Shown: in pieces, positions 55,301 through 64,000 of the stretch
Position numbering within the stretch: position 1 is the first letter of the stretch
Layout of the letters: every line of letters starts with the position of its first letter
Assembly (NCBI RefSeq): GCF_031877795.1
Contig: NC_133954.1
Location: 9,453,466 to 9,517,465, forward strand
Reading direction: 5' to 3'
Source of the DNA: Strix aluco
Taxonomy: Eukaryota > Chordata > Aves > Strigiformes > Strigidae
Length of the DNA: 64,000 nt
Made by a program: the position numbers and the translations under genes
The notes under the pieces: model-generated
Told to the model about the DNA's origin: nothing
What the model saw: the letters and a program-made list of their open reading frames with translations, nothing else
The model's database searches: none

Positions 55301-58300
55301 TGTGATCCTGCATGAACAAACACACCGCTCTCCTCAGAGCCAGGCCTGATCTATGCCCAGGAAAGCCACACTGTGCTGTTTGCTCACTAGAATGCATTTG
55401 TTACCCTAAAGCTAAATTAGCTGTATGTAAAAAAAAAAAAAAATAAAAATCACCCAACCAACAAACCAACAAGTTACCAAGTATTTTCAGTCTTATGTTA
55501 GAACCTAGGTTACTCTTTTCATCTCCACTGCAAGAAGAGCGGAAATCAGTGATTAAAATTTGTTTTCCAGGTCACAGTACTAGAGCTAGATGGCAGTTGT
55601 TCATCAATACAGCTTCTCAAAAGTAAATGCAGTTCCTAATAAATTCCACAGGAAGTTAGGTCAGAAGGAAAGATTTCAGTTCAGGTTGGTTCCACTTGAA
55701 CTGAAACATTGAATTTACTGAAGTGAATTGAAACATGTCATCTTGAACTGAACTGACGTTAAATTGCCGCTCATTCAGCAATGAAATCTCTCATGGGAAT
55801 TTTGTTCCTGTATTTCTGATCTAGGTCCTGTGTGTAGAACTGGACTCCTTGCAGTCTGTCCTTCCACTCAGTCTCACGGACATCCCAAGGCAGAGAGGAT
55901 CCCCGGGCCTGGCCAGCACGCACAGGCTGTGTGACCTTAGAAAGCAGAACTCATGAGGCTCTACTGCACTTCAAGGCGTAATTCATCCTGAGGAAAGCAC
56001 AACACAAGGTGTTTTTACATCCTGAATTCAAAGCCTTTGTGTATTTTCCACTAATCTTGCTTTAAGTGAATTGAGATGAAAACAGACTTTGAAACGCCGC
56101 TTTCCCAGCAGGCGGAGAGTCCGTGCAGCTGCAGGCAGCTCTGCCCGTGGCCGCACAGGAACCCACCGCACCGCTGCGGGGATCTCAGGGGGCACCGGGC
56201 CAGTGGCACGAGCAGTTTCAGGTGGACAAACTGGTCTTACTGTAGTCCAGCTTCAGGCTGAGCACTGAGGAAGGTTTTGCACACAAATAAAAGCATCGCA
56301 GTTCAAACCCAGGTATCGTAGGTCCCTTGCAACCTGCTGACCCGTCCTCCTCTTTCCCTGCCCCAGGACAAGCCAGCACGGAGCTGCGAAGGGAGCCCCA
56401 GCCACATCCCCCTGCTCGAGCTCTGCTCTTCTGCTCCTTCGCGACCCAAAGCGCCAGGAAGGGCTTCTCCCTGCGCTGCGGGAAGCCAGAGCCACGCAGC
56501 AGCAGCACTGGTGAGTTAAAGGCGAACCTCACTCAACTGTCCACTTCCCAGGAACGTCCCTCCTCTCACGTCAGGGAGGGACTCTGACGTCTCCTCTGCT
56601 GTTTTGCTTTGCCCGGCAATGCCGAACCAAGAACTTTGGGATTTCCCGCCTCCAGTTTTGCCTCCTGCCCAAACACCCATCTCAGCTCTGGAGCTCCCGA
56701 GCTGGCGTCGGAAGGGCCTGCAGGGAAAGTTCGTGTGCTGAAGTCAGTAGGTTTACTCGAGGAAGGGGTGAGGGGGCTTTGGCACAGTCCTTCCTCAAGC
56801 AAACGAAATAGCAGAAGTGAAATTGTGAGTAAATTCCTGACATTAAGAGCATTACTGAGCTGGGACTCCTCACCAAGAGGAGTTCTTAGAGTGGTTGTAG
56901 GGGATGCCCTGAAAAAAATATCTCATGATTGTGATCTCACCATGAGGTTATTAAAAGATCCTTATCCTGCCGGCAGAGGAAGCAATCTGTGCAGCAGGCA
57001 GGCTCCTATCAGGGGGTGCAGTTGCCCACGGTGCCTGCTGGTCAGCCACAGGAGGGAAGGGCCACGCTTGGCGTCGCTGGGAATTCACCTCCCTCATGCC
57101 TGCATTGTGTCACAGGTGACGGACCTTCTCTTGAGTTCTTTTTTGGAGAAGAAAAAGCAGTTTTAGCAGACTGGCATCTGCTCTGCACTAAAGCAATTTC
57201 CTCAACCTGCAGTGCAGGAATTGAACTGTGACGAGGGAAACATACCCAGAGATGCTGGTGGGGAGAGCTCAGGCTGGCAGAGACACAGACTCTCTGCTTG
57301 CCAGCACCGAGGGGCAGAGGATGAGCTGGGTAATTGGCCACTGGCCACAGGAGCTGCTGCTCCTCTGTCCCCTCAGCCCCCCACCAGGGCTGACGGCTTC
57401 CCCCCAGATCTGCTGCCTTTTGTGGCCCACACTACCAGGGCTGTTTGTATTTGGAGGGGCCTGTGATGAACAAACGGATCCTTTTTGGCCTGAGCTAACA
57501 CATAAGAGACAGTGGACACTCCACTGACAGGTAGGGAAAGGAAAGCCGATAAAAAAATAGGAAGAAAACCTCCTGGGATGTTAGAGAAACTGTGCTGGGG
57601 AGGAGGCATGAGCACTGGTTACGGCTAGAGAGGGTTTTGGAGTCTTCCCTGGGCTTCATTCCCACACAGGTGGGGAAACTGCTGGGAAGTTCCCACAGGA
57701 TATCAACCAGCAGTGAACAATGAGCTGTTCAGGGAGATAGAGAGCGAGCATTATGGCTCCTAGACAGAACTGAGGGTTGAAGTGTCTGCTGGCCCCATGG
57801 CAAGCATCCTCCCTGCCAGTCTGTTACCGCGTTCAAAAGGTATAAAAGACACCGCAGGAGATTGGTGTTGTATTTGAAACAAAACTGGATATAGAAACAG
57901 CGAATAATCCCCTCAGTGATTTCTCCAGAAGAGCTCATCCAGTCCTCTCTATCACAGATTTGGCATTCTTCATGCCTGGGCTTAAAAGATAATAATAATA
58001 AAAAAAAAAATCATACTGTGATTTTTCACGCTGTTTCCATTGTTACTGTCACTCTTTCTGGTTTGGCTTTCCACACCGCCCACTGCCCCCAAATTGGTGT
58101 CAGGATTAAAAGGGCTTTTTCTTGCCTTTTTAATAGAATTAGTGAAAAAAAAGCAAATTGAAGCTAGCTGTTTACAGAAATTATAGACTTTTATAAGTCA
58201 CAAGTGAAACTGTACGTGATAAATTTACAACAAAATAAGACATCAGCCTGATAACTGCAAAACCACTTCAAAAAGCCCCTTGAAGACCGTGAAAAAAAGC

Positions 58301-61300
58301 GTCAAAGTGAAAGAAGGGAACTGAGAACAAAAACAGTGAGACAGACCTAAACCCGAGCAGGATCCGTGCTTTCAAGCCTGTGGTCTAGTAGCTGATCTCC
58401 ACTTGGCTGTTGGTACAAGTCCCACCAGGGAGAGAATTGCAATGGTCACTGTCAGCAAGACTCTGCGTACACAGGGGAGACTTCAAACCAGGGATCAAAG
58501 CACTTGGTTAAGCCTTCAAAACCGTGCTCAAGTGTCACAGGCTCCTTCGAGGCACCAACAGTTGTGCAAGAACTGAAGGAAAGGTGTGGGGCCTTAAACC
58601 CAGTTCAGTGGAGAAGCCACCGCGAGGCAAAACACTATTTCTGCTCAAGGTGAGATCCAGAACCGTAACAAACCCACGTTCGGGCTCACAGCGAGGTCAC
58701 CCGTGAGCACAAAACCTGCAGTGGACTGAGAGCAATTTGCAGTTCGTGCTTCCAGGGCGACAGGTTACCAGGGGGGACCCCGAAGCCGGCAGGAAGCTTT
58801 GCTGCTCACGAGGGGCTGCAGGTCACTCGCACCCGGCTGCTCTCACGGTAAAATCCTAGAAGGGCCCCGCTCTGTAGTTTCTAACACACTACAGGTAAGA
58901 GGTAACAAAACTTTGTGCTAACTATTGCACCTGCACTGCTCGAGCCAAAACACTGGTGCGTCCTCGTTACTCTACTGAGATCCTGCCCTTCCTCAGCACC
59001 GACAGTTCGTGGTACAAAGCATTGATAGTAAGTGAAAGTTATTTAACACACTCAAAAATCCCAGAAACCATTACTAACAAACTTTGTCCTCTGGATTAAT
59101 TTTTTTTTTTCATTACCTGAACAAGGATATACTGATAAATTAACATACATGGACTGAAGTGGATTGGTTAAACTGCATTAAACCCACACAAAGACACTCT
59201 TATTCAGAATTAACATGATCTTAATTCAATTTCTCTTAAGTCACATTGAAAGTTAAATTAAGGCAACTATAAATTACCCTTATTGACTAATTGAATCAAC
59301 TGCGGCAGGTTTACTGAGCAGGGTTGTATCAAGTTACCCGAGGGCAAAGCAGCAGTGACGCGGGTTTCCCTGGGAGAGGAGTGACCCGCGGGGGAGCCCC
59401 AGCGTTTCCCGCCCCGAGCCAGGGGGAGGGAATTCTGTGTGGAGCTTTTCCTGGGATCAGCCCATACACACCTGGGCTGCTGCAAGAGCGGTTTTACACT
59501 CTTCAATTTGGTCACATTTATCCGAGAGCAACTTAAAGATAAAACTTAGGGCTAATATTTGAATTTCTGCCGTTTGTGCAGGGACGTGGCTTCAGCTTGG
59601 TTCCGTCCTTGGGTACAAGACATGGAGAGACTCAAGCCACCACCCAGCAGCGCTTTCACGAAGCCAGTGCTGGAAGCCAGAGCCTCCCCCTTGGCATACA
59701 CCACCTAAAGCCTCACCTACACTCCAGTAAAGCACTTCTCTCCCCTTCCTCACGAGGTATCTTGTCTGGGAACAGCCTTTCTCCTTGCCCTACGCACAGG
59801 ATTCTTCCAAAGGATCCCTTTGGCACAGATGAAGCATTTCCCACTACAGCTCACGCTTGTTAGAAAGTTGGGAAAGGGAGAAGATAAATTCCAAGTGTTT
59901 GAATGCTTTTAATTCCTATTTGCCATAATCTCTGTGAAGCTGGAAGCCCCTAACTGCCGCTCACAGGCCCGAGCGGAGGCGCACAAGCCCCTCATTCACA
60001 CGTGTCGCACGATGCGCTGGGAGAACCCGCAGCCTCCCGCGGTGGGGAGTTACAGTCACAGCCTGGATGATTGTGTAGTTCGAAGCCCTGATCGCAGCCA
60101 TGACAACATAAACCTGTGCTACAGCAAATACTGCGGCTGCTCACCAACACCCCCTCTCCTCTCCGCAGCTCCCTCACTCCCCCTGTGTGTGTCTCCAGGT
60201 TAACCCCCCCCCCAGGCTCTGGAGCTGCTCCCCCCGACCCCCCCAGGCGAAGGGGGAAACAGATGGATCTCCCCCCCTCCCCGCTCCAAGGTGCTGCGTG
60301 TCGCTGCTCTATGAGCTTTGAGGGGCAGCAACTATCTCCTTACGTGCAGCAAGCAGCCCTGGCCTCCCATCCGTGCCAGCCTTTGGTTTTACTTTGATAT
60401 TTGATCCCTCTAAAGCTCTATTAATCTGTTTTATTTCTTTCCATCATAGGAATAATCCTTTATGTAAGCACAGCTTCTACAGTTGAAGTCCTCATTTTGC
60501 TTGAAGCAGATCAGCTTTGCAAGACTATCCCATGTGATGCACAGGTGAGGGTTTTTTTTTTTTTAAATCCTTGTTTGATTTCTCTAGATGATTTTTTTTT
60601 TTCCTGAAGTTTAGCTGCTGCACAAACAACAGGAGACTTTTGCCTTTCACAGGAAGCTGACCTCAATCACCTATGTAAGTTAGTGCTTTGAAAGGGCATT
60701 TAGGTGCATAAAGCTCTTAAGAGGCCAAATCCTCTGGGTTTCACTAGGAGTGAAGCGTTTTGCCCCTTGAATTGCTTCTGAACAATCTAAATACATTTCA
60801 ATATTTATCCTTTGGGGCCTGGTCCATGCTATGTACCTGCTATTATATTTCAGTTTTGTAGGTCAGAAGGTTTTCGGGGTGATAAAATCTAATAATCACA
60901 TCAATGCAAAAAAAAAATCCAAAAACTTTAAGAGCAGTTTTTTTTAACCTGAGCTTCTTCAGAACTTCTCCTAAGTATATTTTTGTGGTGAGATAAAAGC
61001 ATATTTTTGAGAACTACCCAATACAGAAGAGAACCTTTGCCTGCTTGATTTTACCTGCAGAACAAACCCAACACAGAGCTGTGGTGATGTCAGAGGTCAC
61101 AAAGCATGAGTCAGACTCTCAAAAAAAGCCTGTTTTTTCTTGAAGAGAAAAACAACCAAAGAAAACAACTCCCTCACCATGATACAGTGTTTTGGATTTG
61201 CCTCTTCATTTCCTTGTCAGCCCCCGTGGGTGTGAAAGGCTCACCAGCTCTCAGGGACCCTGCAGGAGACCACTCAGCCCCCCCCGAGGGGACCCCAGCA

Positions 61301-63720
61301 GCACAGGGGCCCTCAGGGGTCCCCACACCACCCCCCTTCACCAGCCTGCACCCACATCTACCCCCCCAAGGAGCTGGGGACACTCACCACGGCTGGAGGA
61401 GCCCCAGGAGCCTGCACCCACTTACCAAACAACACCCAGAGGAAGCAGAGAGCTGACTCCAGCAGCAAAGGCACAGCAAGCTGGGGGCTTTATCTGCTGC
61501 ATCTTCCCCGTGGGAGGGTTTCGGGTCCTGCTGAGAACCCCCAGGTGGGCGCAGGGACGCGCCAGCAGCTCCCACCAGCTGCTCCCCATCAGCGGCTGGA
61601 GGCCTCGAGTGGGCTCTGGGCTCCTGGCCCCAGCGGCAGCGGAAGGAGCCGGGGGCTGAGCAGGGCCTGGGGCAGGAACACGGCAAAGGGGCTGCGTTTC
61701 TGGCGAGGCTGGTCCCTCGAGGAGGTTCCTTTCCTGGTCCCTGGTGCTCGTGTTCCCTGTGGGCACCACGGGGTTGGGCAGTGTTCAAGCACTACCCACT
61801 GGGCGTTTGTTCCAGAGGTTTCCATGTGCTCGGAGAAGTTATTTTACCCTTGAAGATGACACCCACTCCTCCGGGTACACACCCCGAGCTGCAACACACC
61901 CGTCTTTGCCAATAATTACTGTTATTTACATATACCTTGAGAATATGTAGCAGATGAAAAGCACAAAGGGCCTTCAAAACCCACAGCTGATGCACAGATA
62001 AAAGCTGTTGCACAACAGGAGTTTGCAGCACCTGAGGTGTGAAGTCTCCTCCTGCTCCCGCACCAACCGATTGCACCTGAGCCCCTGGTCCAGGCAGCAG
62101 CTGGTATCATTTAAGAAATCAAAGCTTTATGTTGGCAGCAACAATCATTCAAGAAAATTATTTTTTAGAAGAGCAAAATGCAGTAAATAAATCTTCAGAG
62201 GTGTAGCTTAAGATGTAAAGCAATCTCTATAAAATGCTTCATTAAAGGGAGCTCAGCTGGTGGGAACAACCCACGCATGATCTGGAGCACCAACAGTCCA
62301 GGATGGAATTAAGGGAACAGAACAGACAGGAATGAGTGACCCCATTTGTTCTTTGAAATCTGAATTACCTTTCTGAACATGCCACATGATAAACAGAACT
62401 TCAGCTTTAAACATAAGGGCAGCAGCCTTGTCTTTGGATGGACTTCTGTGGTTAGAATAACGTGATTTTAACACAGAACTCACAATTTCAACACGAGGGC
62501 TCCTGGTTTCTCAGTTATAGAGTCACACCACGGCCTCTGCAAACAAGTTGTTTGAACAAACAGGCTGAAATTAAAGTAAAATAAATCCCTTCAGTCCTGA
62601 CTGGGGTTATTGCACGGATGTGAAGAGGCCAGGCCGCGGTCGAGATCAGTGAGCGCAGAGTTTTTAGGCATAAGCATCTGTGCTCGAGTAGGAGAAACCA
62701 GAAGGGCAGAAGCTCGTCGGGCATCCACGATGCTGGTGGTTCTGCAGCGTGGGGGGAGGTTTTAGGACAAGTGGTAACTGGGATCTTTCCGGGAAGGAGA
62801 GGCTGGGCAAGCTGTCCTACGCTTTGCCTTCAGTCTGGAAAATCTGAAAGCGTTAATTATTGGCGAGAGCTGCCTTGTTCCATGAAGCAAGTGTGTATCT
62901 GATGTCTGCTTAATGGGTTTATTTTTTACCCAAAGCAAGAGAGTATCTAGCTGAAGGTACATGTATATTGGAATTTTCGCACATTTCAACCAGCGTCATT
63001 TTTTTGTGATGAAGTTTCCTCATATTAATGAGTTAAATAACCCTCCTCTCGGAATTACCACCTTTTGGCACAGTTAGTTATGAAATGTAAAACCAAAATG
63101 GGTCACGAGGTAACTCCCCCCTTCTTGTAAGTGCCTCAAGGTGCATTTTTCTAAAAGCAATCCTTTTAATTGCTGGAAACAGAAACTCCTCAAATGCATT
63201 TTAACTAGTACAGCTGCAAGTGCTTAAAAATAACAGCAGAAATAATCAGCAGGAAAAAAATAGCATCAGGTATAAGTATTTGGACCCCAATTGCATCTTC
63301 CTCATTGTGTCTTTTTGTGAATTCATACCTCAGCCCTTTAGGTAGGAAATTGTACTTGGTTTAAACAGGAAAATTATTTCTGATAGTGGTTAAAAGCTTA
63401 CAGGCAGAGACTACAAGTTCACTAATACTTGTATCATTTCCTCTACAAATTCCCTTCATTGGCTTTTAAAGTCAAGAGCCGCCATGCGAGACCCCTCTAG
63501 ACACAGCCAGCGTCTGTACCACAGCCTGGAGCAACTCGGGAATTTTTACTTTGTTTGTCAAAGTGCTTTTGCAGGAAAACCTTCTGTACGTAGTGTTTCA
63601 GTAATGAATTCTGTGGTTTTATTCTCCTCTGGGTTTAAGATGGAGAACAGCTGACGAAAGCCCTAAATCAAATACAGGCATTACCTTAGAAGACAAGAAC
63701 CAGACCACTCTTAAGTTTAA
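52400..63720. other. Intergenic DNA upstream of CCR7: no gene recognised
   Basis: About 11 kb. It contains short low-complexity runs (poly(A) at 55430-55443, poly(T) near 60550 and 60593), a hairpin at 55674-55706, a possible old-repeat relic near 60700-60840 and an AT-rich stretch with an AP-1 site at 53851. Open frames are short and not family-like. No exon of a neighbouring gene was recognised before the right edge. Confidence 0.55.
53851..53857. promoter_or_regulatory. AP-1 consensus TGAGTCA upstream of CCR7
   Basis: A perfect TGAGTCA lies 1.6 kb upstream of the CCR7 start codon, at the end of a low-CpG, AT-rich stretch (53,590-53,880). CCR7 is known to be inducible by AP-1/NF-kB signalling in mammals; use of this site is inference. 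Confidence 0.35.
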
Positions 63721-63724
63721 AAAA

Positions 63725-64000
63725 AACCAAACAGGTTGGACTTTATTATTTTTAGACCATTAAAAAAAAAAGACCAAAAGGGTTTAAAAAACATTGCCAT
63801 CTGATATACCCACTATTCCATACAAACATCCTAGTTCTGAAGGTGTCATGTGTTCTCTCATGGAGCGGCTTCTACCTGTTGTTGCAATTAAGTGTATTTT
63901 TTTTTTTTCTTCAGTACGGCTTCTGCTTATACAGGGCAAAATGTGGCATTTTCAGTACAGTCGTAGAGTTCCCAGAGGTTCTGAAGGCTCACGGCAAGCG
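63725..64000 (-). other. Possible 3' UTR end of a minus-strand gene entering from the right (SMARCE1 expected)
   Basis: A minus-strand AATAAA lies at 63747-63742 within AATAATAAAG, and the DNA to its right is A/T-rich and UTR-like. In amniotes the gene next to CCR7 is SMARCE1, transcribed in the same direction, so its 3' UTR could end here. No coding sequence is visible to confirm it. Confidence 0.35.

Noticed and set aside
1..64000. CRISPR arrays, operons, tRNA or rRNA genes, integrated viral genes
   Set aside because: No direct-repeat/spacer pattern, no tRNA cloverleaf with a GGTTCGA-type arm, no rRNA motifs and no retroviral gag/pol/env-like frames were seen; the window is ordinary avian nuclear DNA.

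Overview
This window comes from a vertebrate nuclear genome, almost certainly a bird. The evidence is a typical 3' end of a CR1 LINE, compact introns, GC-rich microchromosome-like composition and two recognisable genes in the conserved order TNS4 - CCR7 (next to SMARCE1 in other amniotes). The exact species cannot be read from the sequence. There are no prokaryotic genes, operons, CRISPR arrays or phage.

Left part (1-11,372, minus strand): TNS4 (tensin-4/CTEN), a focal-adhesion adaptor. I resolved eleven coding exons by matching splice sites and reading phase. They carry the serine/proline-rich N-terminal half, the SH2 domain and most of the PTB domain. The last exon(s), about 45 residues, lie beyond the left edge. 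The large first intron between coding exons (6,613-10,838) holds a 243-bp uninterrupted CTCCT pentanucleotide array and degraded old repeats.

Middle (11,373-about 41,760): mostly intergenic DNA between TNS4 and CCR7. The notable spot is a CpG island at 29.24-30.1 kb that directly abuts a CR1 3' end. It contains a near-consensus CTCF motif and a CACGTG E-box. A second CTCF-like motif in the opposite orientation lies 2 kb to the left. The same island could start an unrecognised three-exon plus-strand transcript (about 29.5-34.8 kb) whose splice phases keep one reading frame open through to a stop that overlaps an AATAAA signal.

Right-centre (about 41.76-52.4 kb, minus strand): CCR7, the lymphoid homing receptor for CCL19/CCL21. 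All three coding exons are found: a 10-nt first coding exon, a 50-nt signal-peptide exon and a 1,065-nt exon with the seven membrane segments. Together they give a complete 374-residue protein. A TATA box lies just upstream of exon 1.

Right part (52.4-64 kb): intergenic DNA upstream of CCR7, with a possible AP-1-containing element and scattered old repeats. At the extreme edge there is what may be the 3' UTR end of a minus-strand gene; by synteny SMARCE1 is expected there.

TNS4 and CCR7 do not form a pathway. They are neighbours with contrasting known expression (epithelial adhesion versus leukocyte homing), which makes a chromatin boundary between them plausible.
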